This document shows, in pieces, positions 41,611 to 49,860 of a DNA stretch of 64,000 bases (position 1 is the first letter of the stretch; the number at the start of each line of letters is the position of its first letter). The notes under the pieces were generated by a model, which saw only the letters and a program-made list of their open reading frames with translations, had not been told where the DNA came from and did not search any database. Position numbers and translations under genes: made by a program. The DNA is taken from the NCBI RefSeq assembly GCF_002224485.1, contig NZ_CP022463.1, positions 340,376 through 404,375 on the forward strand. Reading direction: 5' to 3'. This stretch comes from Sinomonas sp. R1AF57 (lineage in GTDB: Bacteria; Actinomycetota; Actinomycetes; Actinomycetales; Micrococcaceae).

Positions 41611-42597
41611 TCAGGAGGGGAGGGGCGCGGGTCCGCTCCCATGGGCGCCAAGTCCGGGCCTGACGGGGACGTGGACCGCGTACGCCGACGCGGTCCACAG
41701 ATGGGTGAGTGCGTAGGCCCGGAAGGGGCTCCATGCCCGGGCACGCTCCGCTGCCTCTCGGGCGCTGAGACCGCCGAGCGCCCGGCGCAGGACCAGGTCG
41801 CCTGGGGTGAACGCATCGCGGTGGCCGTACCGCACCTCGAGGTAGTCCGCGGTCCACGGCCCGATCCCGGGCAGGGCCAGGAGCTCAGCGCGGCTGAGGG
41901 GAAGGATGCCGGACAGGGCTGCTCGCGCGCTGCCCTCGGCTCCTGTGCTGTCCGCGGACTGCCCCCCAGCGCCGTGTGCCGTTGCGACGGCTGTGGCCAG
42001 CGCACTCACGGTCCTCGCTCGCATGGCGGTGAGCCCGACGGTCGCCCTCAGGATCTCGGTGTCCTGGTCCGCGAGCGCCTCGGCGGTCGGGAAGGAGACC
42101 AGCCCCGCTGGACCGGGCGTGCCGAAGGCGGCGACCAGCCGGCCGGCGAAGGTCCGCCCTGCGCCGAGCGAGACCTGTTGGCCCAGCACCGTGGTCACCG
42201 CGGTTTGGAACGGGTCGGTCGTGCCGATGACGCGCAGAGCTGGACGCGCTCGGACGCACGGTCCCAGGTCGGGATCGCCTCCCAGTGCCCAGCGCACGGG
42301 CTCCAAGTCGGCCGAGAGGTCCAGCCAGCGCTCGACGGAGGCCAGCACCGCTGCGACCGCGGCCGGGTCCTCCGTTCCGAGGGCCACCTCCGCCCCGTCC
42401 CGATCGAACCACACCCTCAAAGCCACGGGCCCGAGTGCCGTGGGCACGAGGCGTTCGTGGGAGGACGCCTCGACGTCAGTCCGCTCGGCGCCGGGCACGG
42501 TGTGCGCCGCAAGGCTGGCGACGATGGCCTCGGGTTCCAGGCCGCCCCGCGCGTCGAGGCGGACCCGGGTGCGCTGCGGCCCGACGTGTGCGGTCAT
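41611..42597 (-). CDS. alkA: DNA-3-methyladenine glycosylase II (AlkA-like)
   Basis: The protein has 328 residues. An N-terminal AlkA_N-like domain (to about residue 110) precedes the HhH-GPD domain with VLGQQVSLGAGRTF, the hairpin LPGIGPWTADYLEVR and the catalytic Asp in FTPGDLVLRRAL. It removes alkylated purines from DNA. This is a free-standing AlkA, lacking the Ada-type methyl-acceptor fusion common in actinobacteria. It is the last gene of a five-gene operon, four bases after the tag stop. Several Gly/Ser-rich residues between HhH elements (GAGGQSADSTGAEGS) form a local insertion. Confidence 0.93.
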   Translation of the reverse strand: MTAHVGPQRTRVRLDARGGLEPEAIVASLAAHTVPGAERTDVEASSHERLVPTALGPVALRVWFDRDGAEVALGTEDPAAVAAVLASVERWLDLSADLEPVRWALGGDPDLGPCVRARPALRVIGTTDPFQTAVTTVLGQQVSLGAGRTFAGRLVAAFGTPGPAGLVSFPTAEALADQDTEILRATVGLTAMRARTVSALATAVATAHGAGGQSADSTGAEGSARAALSGILPLSRAELLALPGIGPWTADYLEVRYGHRDAFTPGDLVLRRALGGLSAREAAERARAWSPFRAYALTHLWTASAYAVHVPVRPGLGAHGSGPAPLPS

Positions 42598-42601
42598 GCC
42601 G

Positions 42602-43210
42602 TCAGGCTCCTGGGAGGGGCCAGACCCCGGAGCTGCCCCGGCGGTGGCTGCCCACCAGATGCGTGTCGATGATGCCGACAGCCTCCATCAGCGCGAACAT
42701 CGTGGTCGGCCCGACGAACGAGAAGCCGCGCCTGCGCAGCGCCTTGGACAGGGCCACGGACTCGGGAGAGGTCGAGGGAATGTCCGCGTAGGTCACCGGA
42801 GCCGGGGTCTCCGCCGGCTGGAAGGACCACACGAACTCGGCCAGACCCCCTTCGTCGCGCAGGGAGATGGTGGCCCTCGCGTTGGTGACGGCAGCGTTGA
42901 TCTTGGCCCGGTTCCGGACGATGCCCTCGTTGAGCATGAGACGTTCGACGTCGTCGTCCGTGAAGCGCGCGACGGCGTCGGGGTCGAAGTCCGCGAAGGC
43001 TTCCCGGAAGGCGGGCCGCTTCCGCAGGATGGTCGCCCACGAGAGCCCGGCCTGGAACCCCTCGAGGCAGATGCGCTCGTACAGGCCCTGTTCGTCCCGC
43101 ACGGGCAGGCCCCACTCGGTGTCGTAGTACTGCTGCATGAGGGCATCCGAGCTGGCCCATGAGGGCCGCACCAGACCGTCCTCGCCCGTGATGAGTGACG
43201 TCTCGCTCAT
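42602..43210 (-). CDS. tag: DNA-3-methyladenine glycosylase I (Tag-like), zinc ligands mostly missing
   Basis: The protein has 202 residues and follows Tag throughout: YYDTEWGLPVRDEQGLYERI, GFQAGLSWATILRKRPAFRE, IVRNRAKINAAVTNARA and GFSFVGPTTMFALMEAVG. It would excise 3-methyladenine. The E. coli zinc site (Cys near the N-terminus, His17, His175, Cys179) is not preserved: there is no early Cys, YYDTEWG has Tyr where His is expected, and the end reads DTHLVGSHRRG, so only one His remains. Such zinc-less variants may be a subfamily. The start overlaps the alkB stop (ATGA), so it is part of the alkylation-repair operon. Confidence 0.92.
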   Translation of the reverse strand: MSETSLITGEDGLVRPSWASSDALMQQYYDTEWGLPVRDEQGLYERICLEGFQAGLSWATILRKRPAFREAFADFDPDAVARFTDDDVERLMLNEGIVRNRAKINAAVTNARATISLRDEGGLAEFVWSFQPAETPAPVTYADIPSTSPESVALSKALRRRGFSFVGPTTMFALMEAVGIIDTHLVGSHRRGSSGVWPLPGA

Positions 43211-43914
43211 GGTGTTCCCCTTCCAGCCGTGCGGGTCGACGCGTCATCGATTCCGGTGACGCGGAGTGTGATGTTGATGCGCCCGGAACGGATCCCGCAG
43301 TCCGGGGGCGCCGTTCCGGGGAACGTCTTCTGCACCCCGTGGAAGGCGAGCCGGGACGGGCCGCCGAACACGAACAGGTCCCCGGACGCGAGGACGAGGT
43401 CTTCGTAGGGCTTGGAGCGCGTCTCGGTGTTGCCGAACCGGAAGAGGCAGCTGTCCCCGATGGACAGTGAGACGACCGGCTCTCGGGATGCCTCGTCGCG
43501 GTCCTGGTGCATCCCCATGCGGGCCTGGTCGTCGTAGAGGTTCACCAGGGCTGTGTCCGGGGTGTAGCGCTCCGCCTGCTCTCCCTCGCCGTACGCCTCG
43601 GCCAGCGCGAGGCGTCCCACGCGCACCAGCCAGTCCGGGAAGCCCAGGACGCGCGCCCCGTTCACATCCGTGGCCTCCCGGCTGTAGCGGTAGGGCTGCC
43701 AGTGCCAGCCCAGGCAGACAGTCTTCACCGACATCTCGTGGCCGCGCACGGACGCTGCGCGAAGGGGGACCGGGCCGGCGGCCCACTCGCGGAACCGGTC
43801 GGCGATCCATGACTGCTGCTCGGGGCGCAGCCACCCGGGCACGTGGACCGCGCCGGGGGCAACGACCCGGCGGGGGCGCTCGAGCAGGTCGTCGCCGAAC
43901 AGGGCACTCGTCAT
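43207..43914 (-). CDS. alkB: AlkB-like Fe(II)/2-oxoglutarate DNA/RNA demethylase
   Basis: The protein has 235 residues from the ATG at 43914, which overlaps the ogt stop (ATGA). The dioxygenase core has the iron ligands as H-x-D in MGMHQDRDE and a distal His in LAFHGVQK, and the 2-oxoglutarate Arg in SGRINITLRVTG. NLYDDQARMG and SIGDSCLFRFG are also typical of bacterial AlkB. It oxidatively removes 1-methyladenine and 3-methylcytosine lesions. It is third in the operon and coupled at both ends by four-base overlaps. Confidence 0.95.
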   Translation of the reverse strand: MTSALFGDDLLERPRRVVAPGAVHVPGWLRPEQQSWIADRFREWAAGPVPLRAASVRGHEMSVKTVCLGWHWQPYRYSREATDVNGARVLGFPDWLVRVGRLALAEAYGEGEQAERYTPDTALVNLYDDQARMGMHQDRDEASREPVVSLSIGDSCLFRFGNTETRSKPYEDLVLASGDLFVFGGPSRLAFHGVQKTFPGTAPPDCGIRSGRINITLRVTGIDDASTRTAGRGTP

Positions 43915-44561
43915 GCGGCGGCCGCCTCGAGCTGCAGGAGGAGGGACTTTGCCTCCAGCCCGCCGATGTACCCGCCCAGGCTGCCGTCCGAGCGCAGGAC
44001 CCGATGGCAGGGGACCACGACCGGCAGCGGGTTCGTGGCACACGCCGTCCCCACGGCCCGCACGGCCTTGGGGCTCCCCACGGCACGCGCCACCTCGGTG
44101 TAGCTCTCAGTGACTCCGAACGGGATCTCGCCGAGATGCTGCAGGACGGTGCGGCGGAATCCCGCGGAGAGGCTCAGGTCCAGGGGTACATCGAATCGGC
44201 GGCGCCGGCCGGCGAAGTACTCCTCGATCTGCCGGGCGGCCGACCCCAGCCGGCCGGGGGCTTCGAGGACCCGCGGGCTGAGCCGGTCGGAGAGCTGCTG
44301 GAGGATCAGGTCATGGTCCTCGCGCTCGTAGGCCACCCGGACGAGGCCCCTGTTCGTGGCCGCGATGAGGAGCGGGCCCACGGGGGAGTCGACGATGCGG
44401 TAGGCGACATCCAGGACGCCCTCGCCCGTAGCCCTCTCGGCGAGGGACGCGCGGAGGCGGACGAGCACAGCCGGATCGATCTCGGTCAGGTGCGGGGCGA
44501 AGGCCAGATCGACCGGACCGGTCCGATCCGGGCCCGGCCCAGCCCCCGTCTGGTCAGTCAT
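43911..44561 (-). CDS. ogt: Methylated-DNA-protein-cysteine methyltransferase
   Basis: The protein has 216 residues from the ATG at 44561. AAAGGAG lies inside the end of the sigma gene, which overlaps by eight bases. The methyl-acceptor motif is PCHRVLRSDGSLGGYIGG, preceded by the helix-turn-helix segment (IPFGVTESYTEVARAVG). The N-terminal 55 residues, including APHLTEIDPAVLVRLRASLA, extend beyond the usual Ogt fold and may be a protein-contact region. It repairs O6-methylguanine by suicidal transfer. Fusion to AdaA is absent, so it is not itself a transcription activator in the Ada sense. Confidence 0.94.
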   Translation of the reverse strand: MTDQTGAGPGPDRTGPVDLAFAPHLTEIDPAVLVRLRASLAERATGEGVLDVAYRIVDSPVGPLLIAATNRGLVRVAYEREDHDLILQQLSDRLSPRVLEAPGRLGSAARQIEEYFAGRRRRFDVPLDLSLSAGFRRTVLQHLGEIPFGVTESYTEVARAVGSPKAVRAVGTACATNPLPVVVPCHRVLRSDGSLGGYIGGLEAKSLLLQLEAAAA

Positions 44562-45060
44562 ACGGGTCTCCTTTCGGTGATGCGGCAGCCACGAGGCCCC
44601 GCAGCTTCCTGAGCCCATCAGAGGCGGCCCTCCGAGCCGCCGCAGGCGTCCCCCCGACGATCTCGGCGATCTCCCCGAAGGGCAGGTCTGCGAGATACCG
44701 ATAGGCGATTACCCTGCGCTGCTTGTCGGGGAGAAGCGCGACGTGCTCCCACACGCCATCCCCGGGCGGGCCCGGATTCCCGAGCCGCGAACGGCCTTCG
44801 GGGAGGTCAGCGATGGGCACGGCCCGCCTGCCCGCCGCGCGGACCGAGTCGAGCGAGCGCCGATGGGCGATGGTCACCAGCCAGGCCTCCGCGTTGGCTC
44901 CCGCGGGAAGGTCGCAGTAGGCGCGCAGCGCGGACAGGAACGTCTCCTGCCACACGTCCTCGGCCTCCACGGGTCCGACGACCGCGCGGCACACGCGCAG
45001 CACCGTGGCGCCGTGGAGTTCGACGAGCTTCTCGAAGGGCTGTTTCGTGTCCATCACCAT
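44554..45060 (-). CDS. ECF-type RNA polymerase sigma factor leading the alkylation-repair operon
   Basis: The protein has 168 residues. Region 2 includes VEAEDVWQETFLSALRAYCD and region 4 is LLPDKQRRVIAYRYLADLPF followed by a helix-turn-helix (GEIAEIVGGTPAAARRAASD), the two-domain ECF arrangement. It opens a five-gene operon whose other members are all alkylation-damage repair enzymes, with every junction overlapping or within 4 bp. No anti-sigma gene is adjacent. It may therefore direct transcription of its own repair operon, but the trigger is unknown. Start is ATG 45060 or ATG 45054; neither has a clear Shine-Dalgarno. Confidence 0.88.
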   Translation of the reverse strand: MVMDTKQPFEKLVELHGATVLRVCRAVVGPVEAEDVWQETFLSALRAYCDLPAGANAEAWLVTIAHRRSLDSVRAAGRRAVPIADLPEGRSRLGNPGPPGDGVWEHVALLPDKQRRVIAYRYLADLPFGEIAEIVGGTPAAARRAASDGLRKLRGLVAAASPKGDPYD

Positions 45061-45138
45061 GCAGACGCCGCAGGGACCGGAAATGTGAGGTGCAGGTTCA
45101 TGTTCGCGCCGATCAACGTCCTGACGAGGCCCGGCCGC

Positions 45139-45636
45139 TCAGCGGTGCGCCGCGAAGAACGACCGCAGGAGAGCGCCGCACTCGTCCTCGAGCACGCCCC
45201 CATAGACCTCGACCCAGTGGTTGAGCCTTCGCTCGCGCAGGATGTCGAACACGCTGCCTGCCGCGCCCGCCTTCTCGTCCCACGCTCCGAAGACGACCCG
45301 GGGAATCCGGGCGAGCACGATCGCCCCCGCGCACATGGCGCACGGCTCGAGAGTGACCACGAGCGTGCAGTCGGCCAGACGCCAGCCGTCGCCGCCGCCG
45401 TCGTGCGCCAGACGAGCCGCGGCTGCGCGGATCGCCTGGACCTCGGCGTGCGCAGTCGGGTCGCCCACCCCCTCGCGCTCGTTGCGCCCGACGGCGAGCA
45501 CCTCGCCTCCGGGGCCGACGACGACCGCGCCGATCGGGACGTCGCCGGTCTGCTCCGCGGCCCTGGCCTCCACGAGCGCGAGCCGCATCCACTGCTCGTG
45601 GCGCGCGTCCTGGTGCAGGGGTTCGGGGCCGGGCAT
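45139..45636 (-). CDS. tadA: tRNA adenosine(34) deaminase
   Basis: The protein has 165 residues from the ATG at 45636. The cytidine-deaminase fold carries the zinc/proton motif HAE in GDPTAHAEVQAIR and the P-C-x-x-C motif as EPCAMCAGAI. FDILRERRLNHWVEVYGG in the C-terminal helix is typical of TadA. It converts A34 to inosine in tRNA-Arg(ACG). TATCAT lies 7 bases before the start, consistent with leaderless expression. It is divergent from the PAP2 gene with 45 bp between starts. Confidence 0.93.
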   Translation of the reverse strand: MPGPEPLHQDARHEQWMRLALVEARAAEQTGDVPIGAVVVGPGGEVLAVGRNEREGVGDPTAHAEVQAIRAAAARLAHDGGGDGWRLADCTLVVTLEPCAMCAGAIVLARIPRVVFGAWDEKAGAAGSVFDILRERRLNHWVEVYGGVLEDECGALLRSFFAAHR

Positions 45637-45681
45637 GGCTCCAATGATAGGTTCGAGGCCCCACCCGAGGAGGCAAGAGCC

Positions 45682-46434
45682 ATGCACCGCCTGATCGATG
45701 CCCTCTGGAAGCTGATGGGGCCCAATGGCTCGATGTGGACGCTGCTCGCGATCGGCGCGGCGCTCGCGCTCGGATTCAGCTGGGCCGGGGGAGAGGTGTA
45801 CGAGTCGGTCGTGGAGAAGGGCGCACTCGCCGCCATGGACCAGCCGGTGCTGGACTGGGCTGTCGCCTCCCGCACGCCGGCGCTCATGGCCGGGGTCACT
45901 GCCTTCACCAACCTCGGCGGCGGGGTGATCGCGCCCATCACGGCGGCTGCCGCGATGGTCCTCCTCGCGATCTGGATGCGCCATTGGCGTCCGCTCGTCC
46001 TTGTCCCCGCCGCTGCCGCGGGGTCGCTGCTCGTGACGATCTTCGGCAAGGAGCTCACGGGCCGCGCCCGGCCCCCGCTCGCACTCGCCGTTCCGCCCTA
46101 CGAGTACTCGGCGTCGTTCCCCAGCGGCCACACCCTCAACGCCACCGTCATCGCGGGCATCGTTGTGTACCTCGCGTGCCTGAAGCTGAAGGCCCTGTGG
46201 GCCCGGGTGGCCGCAATCGCCGCCGGGGGACTGTACGCGCTCGCGATCGGGCTGTCCCGGGTCTACCTGGGCCACCACTGGCTCACCGACGTCATCGCTG
46301 CCTGGTTCCTCGGGCTCGCGTGGCTGAGCGTCGTGATCTTCGCCCACCGGGTCTTCCACCTCATGCGGCTCCGCAGGGCCGCCGCGAGGGCCAGGGCGCA
46401 GGCCACGGGACCGGGGGATGAGTCCGCATCGTGA
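45682..46434 (+). CDS. PAP2-family membrane phosphatase
   Basis: The protein has 250 residues with about six helices. All three catalytic motifs are present: KELTGRARPP, SASFPSGHTLN, and SRVYLGHHWLTDV with the nucleophilic His. It should dephosphorylate a lipid phosphate, such as undecaprenyl pyrophosphate or phosphatidic acid, at the outer face of the membrane. GAGGAGG is upstream of the ATG. It lies only 19 bp before upp, in the same direction, though upp has its own -10-like element. Confidence 0.92.
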   Translation: MHRLIDALWKLMGPNGSMWTLLAIGAALALGFSWAGGEVYESVVEKGALAAMDQPVLDWAVASRTPALMAGVTAFTNLGGGVIAPITAAAAMVLLAIWMRHWRPLVLVPAAAAGSLLVTIFGKELTGRARPPLALAVPPYEYSASFPSGHTLNATVIAGIVVYLACLKLKALWARVAAIAAGGLYALAIGLSRVYLGHHWLTDVIAAWFLGLAWLSVVIFAHRVFHLMRLRRAAARARAQATGPGDESAS

Positions 46435-46453
46435 GATGCGGTAGCTTGTCCGC

Positions 46454-47089
46454 ATGCGCACACTCGTGGTGGACCACCCGCTCGTTGCCCACAAGCTCAC
46501 TGTCCTGAGGGACAAGAACACCCCGAGCCCGGTCTTCCGGCAGCTGGCCGAAGAGCTCGTGACCCTGCTCGCCTACGAGGCGACCCGCGAGGTCCGCACC
46601 GAGCCCGTCACCATCGAGACGCCTGTCGCGACGACCGTCGGCACCGCCTTCACCAAGCCGACCCCGCTCGTCGTCCCCATCCTCCGGGCCGGCCTCGGCA
46701 TGCTCGAGGGCATGGTCAAGCTCGTGCCCACCGCCGAGGTCGGTTTCCTCGGCATGGCGCGCGACGAGGAGACCCTGGACATCGTCACGTACGCCGAGCG
46801 GCTCCCCGAGAACCTCACGGGCCGCCAGGTCTTCGTCCTCGACCCGATGCTCGCCACCGGCGGCACGCTGAGCGAGGCCATCAGGTTCCTCTTCAAGCGG
46901 GGTGCGAGCGACGTGACGTGCATCTGCCTCCTCGCCGCCCCCGAAGGGCTCAAGCGGGTCGAGGAGGGCGTGGGGGACGCGAAGGTCACGGTAGTCCTCG
47001 CCTCGATCGACGAGCGGCTCAACGAGAAGGCCTACATCGTCCCCGGGCTCGGCGACGCCGGAGACCGCCTCTACGGTCTCGCGAAGTAG
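46454..47089 (+). CDS. upp: Uracil phosphoribosyltransferase
   Basis: The protein has 211 residues, the standard Upp length. The PRPP loop is [15 protein letters not shown], and [13 protein letters not shown] and the C-terminal [16 protein letters not shown] are family signatures for uracil and tetramer contacts. It makes UMP from uracil and PRPP in pyrimidine salvage. TAGCTT sits six bases before the ATG, again a possible leaderless start. It converges on the putative anti-sigma gene with 29 bp between. Confidence 0.97.
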   Translation: MRTLVVDHPLVAHKLTVLRDKNTPSPVFRQLAEELVTLLAYEATREVRTEPVTIETPVATTVGTAFTKPTPLVVPILRAGLGMLEGMVKLVPTAEVGFLGMARDEETLDIVTYAERLPENLTGRQVFVLDPMLATGGTLSEAIRFLFKRGASDVTCICLLAAPEGLKRVEEGVGDAKVTVVLASIDERLNEKAYIVPGLGDAGDRLYGLAK

Positions 47090-47118
47090 CGCGACGCCGC
47101 CGGCCCGGCGCCCCGATC

Positions 47119-47904
47119 TCAGCGGGTTCCGGGCAGCAGGTCCGGGCTGGTGGGCAGGGGCAGCGACGGAACCTTTGGCAGGAGGCCGTCTGAGGGCGCG
47201 CTCGGCAGCGCGCTGGGCTCGACACCGGGCGGGAGCGGAACCGCCGGCACCGATGGGGCGAGGTTCGGCTGGATCGCGCTCGGCGCCGTGGTCGTCTGAG
47301 TGGGGGACGCCGTCGCGGTGGGCCGAGCGGCAGAGGTCGCGGCCGGCGTCGTGAGCTGGACCTCCGGCGACGGCGGTGCGGCTGGCGTGCCCGCCGTGGG
47401 CGCGGCGGGGGCGGTCCGCGCCGGGGCGGGGGATTCGGTCTGCTGTCCCGTGACCGTCCCGATGATGGTCTCGACCCCGCCCCCGAGTCCGCCGCGGAGG
47501 CTGGAGTCGGCGACGCCGACTGCCGCGGTGCCGAGCGCAGCGGCCGCGATGATGACGGCGGCGGCAAGCGGGCGGCGTCGGCGGGCGGCCCGTCGCTCCC
47601 TCTGGCGGGAAAGGTCGATGACGTCCGCGGTCTCGTCGGCTGTGTGGCCCAGGAGTGCGGCGGCGGCGGGGCTCGTGACCGCGGAGACGGGGGCTGTGGG
47701 CAGCGCCGCGGTGGGCATGCCAGCAACGGAGCCCTCGTCGACGAGGAGTGCGGCCAGCGCGCGGTTCGGCTGGACGGGCCCCTCGTGGGCCACGGCCCGG
47801 AGTTCGTCGAGCAGGGGGCGCAGGTCATCCGCCTCGTCGGCATCCACGTCGGCGAGGAGCTGGTCGACGATGAGGAGATCGTCCGGATCCTGGGTGGCGT
47901 TCAT
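47119..47904 (-). CDS. Membrane protein, probable anti-sigma factor
   Basis: The protein has 261 residues. The first 105 are cytoplasmic and acidic (PDDLLIVDQLLADVDADEAD), followed by a basic stretch (RQRERRAARRRRP) and a single transmembrane helix (LAAAVIIAAAALGTAAVGVA), then an extracytoplasmic Pro/Thr/Ala/Ser-rich tail of about 130 residues without cysteines. The start overlaps the stop of the ECF sigma gene (ATGA). That topology and coupling suggest an anti-sigma factor, although no zinc-binding H-x3-C-x2-C motif is present. The tail could sense envelope stress. Confidence 0.72.
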   Translation of the reverse strand: MNATQDPDDLLIVDQLLADVDADEADDLRPLLDELRAVAHEGPVQPNRALAALLVDEGSVAGMPTAALPTAPVSAVTSPAAAALLGHTADETADVIDLSRQRERRAARRRRPLAAAVIIAAAALGTAAVGVADSSLRGGLGGGVETIIGTVTGQQTESPAPARTAPAAPTAGTPAAPPSPEVQLTTPAATSAARPTATASPTQTTTAPSAIQPNLAPSVPAVPLPPGVEPSALPSAPSDGLLPKVPSLPLPTSPDLLPGTR

Positions 47905-48491
47905 CGTGTGCTCAGTTCTGCGGTCTTCGCGGTGGCTCGGAGGGCATCGAGTGCTCGGCGCTGGAGCTGCTTCACGGCGCCGGTGGTCCGTCCCATGATC
48001 TCTGCCGTCTGCTCGATGGACAGGTCGGCGACGACTCTCAGCAGGAGCACCTCGCGGTGGTCGTCGCTGAGGTCGCCCAGGAGGCGAAGCACCCCCGACG
48101 CGGCGAGGACCTCGTCCTCGGGGGTGGGGGGTGAGGGCCGCGGGTCCTCGTCCTGCTCGTGGGCGACGAGGAGCGGGGTGCGCGAGCGGCGGCGGTGGTG
48201 GTCCACCGCGCGTCCGTGGGCGATGGTGAAGGCCAGCGCCTTCGCCCCTTCGAGGCCGCCGGTCACGCGCGGCGGGGTGCCGGGGCCGGCGTCGCCTTCG
48301 GGGGGAGTCATGCGGGTGTAGAGGGCGAGGAAGACGTCATGCGTGGCTGCGTCCGGGTCGTCCACGCCGCGGGCCCGGAGGTACCCGCGAACGGACGCCG
48401 AGTAGGTCCGGTAGGCAGCCGTGAAGAGGCTAGCCAGGTCGGCGGGGCCCGCATCGGGGACCGTGTGGCCGGGCAGCTTCTGGGTCGTCAA
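47901..48491 (-). CDS. ECF-like RNA polymerase sigma factor
   Basis: The protein has 196 residues. Region 2 is degenerate at the start (LASLFTAAYRTYSASVRGYL) but has DPDAATHDVFLALYTRM, and region 4 is LSDDHREVLLLRVVADLSIE followed by QTAEIMGRTTGAVKQLQRRA. It is longer between regions than usual, with an acidic insert. It is coupled by a four-base overlap to a probable membrane anti-sigma. A 12-bp hairpin separates it from the upstream Ala-rich protein gene, which may be one of its targets. Its stimulus is unknown. Confidence 0.85.
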   Translation of the reverse strand: MTTQKLPGHTVPDAGPADLASLFTAAYRTYSASVRGYLRARGVDDPDAATHDVFLALYTRMTPPEGDAGPGTPPRVTGGLEGAKALAFTIAHGRAVDHHRRRSRTPLLVAHEQDEDPRPSPPTPEDEVLAASGVLRLLGDLSDDHREVLLLRVVADLSIEQTAEIMGRTTGAVKQLQRRALDALRATAKTAELSTR

Positions 48492-48534
48492 CCGGTCTTC
48501 CTCCTTGTGGCGCTGTCCGCGCCGGCCTACGCCT

Positions 48535-48571
48535 CGTGCCGTGGAGCCCGGGGTGCGGACTCCACGGCACG
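48535..48571 (-). terminator. Hairpin downstream of the Ala-rich secreted protein gene
   Basis: A perfect 12-bp stem, CGTGCCGTGGAG with CTCCACGGCACG, encloses a 13-base loop, 19 bp past the stop on the minus strand. It separates that gene from the sigma/anti-sigma pair. Confidence 0.8.
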
Positions 48572-48589
48572 GTGCACGAGCCTACCGAA

Positions 48590-49279
48590 CTATCGCGTCA
48601 GGGCCGAAGCGGCATCGCTCGGGAGCGCCGGGGCCGACGGCGCGTTCGCGACATCCGGCAGCGCCGGGGCCGACGGGAGCGCCGGGGCGGCGGGAAGGGT
48701 CGGGACTGCCGGGACGGCCGGGGCAGCGGGAGCCGCGACGGCGCCGTTCGCGCCGGCGGAGCCGGTGGCCGAAGCCTTGAGCACGTCAGCGCAGAACACG
48801 TTGACGTTCGCCTCGCCGTTCGCCGCGAGGGTCAGGGACTTGTAGGCCGACGACGCCGCGTCGAGGCCGCCGTTGGCGCGCGCCGTGCAGAGGCCGGGGA
48901 GGTCGATGCCGGCGGCGTCGACGGAAGCGGAAGCGCCGGCCTTCGTGGCGGCGGCCTTCGCAGCCGCGTCGGCCGCGGCGCCCTGGGCGTCGGCGACGGC
49001 GGACTTCGCGGTGCCGGTGGCCTTGTCTGCGGCCTCGGTTGCTGCGGCCGTGGCCGTGGAGGCCTCGTCCGTCACGGCGGACTTCGCGGCGGTGGCGGCA
49101 CCCTTGGCCTCATCGAGCGCGGGGGCGGGAGCGCCGAGGACGTTGTGGGCGACCTGCTGTGCCGGCGTGGGCAGGGAGCCGGTGTAGGCGGCGGACCCGA
49201 CGCCCGCGACGGTGAGGGCACCGACGGCGGCGGCGCTCGCGGCGATCTTGCTCGAGGCGAGGACAGTGAACAGCGACAT
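48590..49279 (-). CDS. Ala-rich exported protein next to the sigma/anti-sigma pair
   Basis: The protein has 229 residues. An N-terminal hydrophobic segment (ASSKIAASAAAVGALTVAGV) acts as signal or anchor, followed by AAYTGSLPTPAQQVAHNVLG. Such openings recur in small actinobacterial proteins beside ECF sigma genes. The centre is a long Ala/Lys/Asp helix, then a domain with two cysteines (LPGLCTARANGG and VNVFCADVLK), then a Pro/Ala tail repeating PALPSAPALPD. Function is unknown; the two cysteines could form a disulfide outside the cell. AGGAG precedes the ATG, and the leader contains a perfect GGCCCGCT-type palindrome at 49315-49331. Confidence 0.75.
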   Translation of the reverse strand: MSLFTVLASSKIAASAAAVGALTVAGVGSAAYTGSLPTPAQQVAHNVLGAPAPALDEAKGAATAAKSAVTDEASTATAAATEAADKATGTAKSAVADAQGAAADAAAKAAATKAGASASVDAAGIDLPGLCTARANGGLDAASSAYKSLTLAANGEANVNVFCADVLKASATGSAGANGAVAAPAAPAVPAVPTLPAAPALPSAPALPDVANAPSAPALPSDAASALTR

Positions 49280-49478
49280 GCGGAAGACTCCTGGGGGATC
49301 GAGACCAAGGACGAGGCCCGCTCAGCGGGCCTTCACCTGTCCAACCGACACCCCCACGCAGAAGGTCACGCACTGCAGGAACTTTTTTTCGGTCTCCTCC
49401 ACGGATGCGGACACGACCCGTCCGCAAGCGGCCCGCGCGAGGGTTCCCGCCGCCGTCGTGCGCGCCTAGCGTGAGCGC

Positions 49479-49853
49479 ATGGACTGGAAACTCGAACTGG
49501 CCTTCATCCCCGTCACCGACGTCGACCGCGCGATCGACTTCTACGTCAACAAGGTCGGCTTCCACCTCGACTACGACCAGCGGGTCAGCGACGAGCTGCG
49601 CTTCGTGCAGATCACGCCGCCCGGCTCTGCCTGCTCGATCGCCTTCGGGGAAGGCCTGTCGGAGAGCCCGCCGGGCACGTCCTCGCTGCAGATCGTGGTG
49701 GCCGACATCGAGAAGGCCCACGACGAGCTCGCGTCCCGCGGGGTCGAGGTCACGGACGTCCGGGTACTCGAATGGGGCCACTTCACGACGTTCGACGACC
49801 CCGACGGCAACCACTGGGCCATCCAGTACCTGCCGAATCGGCCCAACGGGTGA
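49479..49853 (+). CDS. VOC-family (glyoxalase-like) protein
   Basis: The protein has 124 residues forming two beta-alpha-beta-beta-beta modules: LAFIPVTDVDRAIDFYVNKV with LRFVQITPPG, and LQIVVADIEKAHDEL with TTFDDPDGNHWAIQYL. The late D-P-D-G-N motif is the usual VOC end. Potential metal ligands at typical positions are incomplete, so it could be an antibiotic-resistance-like, dioxygenase-like or binding protein. It is cytoplasmic with no operon partner. It converges on ligD with 7 bp between stops. Confidence 0.88.
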   Translation: MDWKLELAFIPVTDVDRAIDFYVNKVGFHLDYDQRVSDELRFVQITPPGSACSIAFGEGLSESPPGTSSLQIVVADIEKAHDELASRGVEVTDVRVLEWGHFTTFDDPDGNHWAIQYLPNRPNG

Positions 49854-49860
49854 ATCCTGC

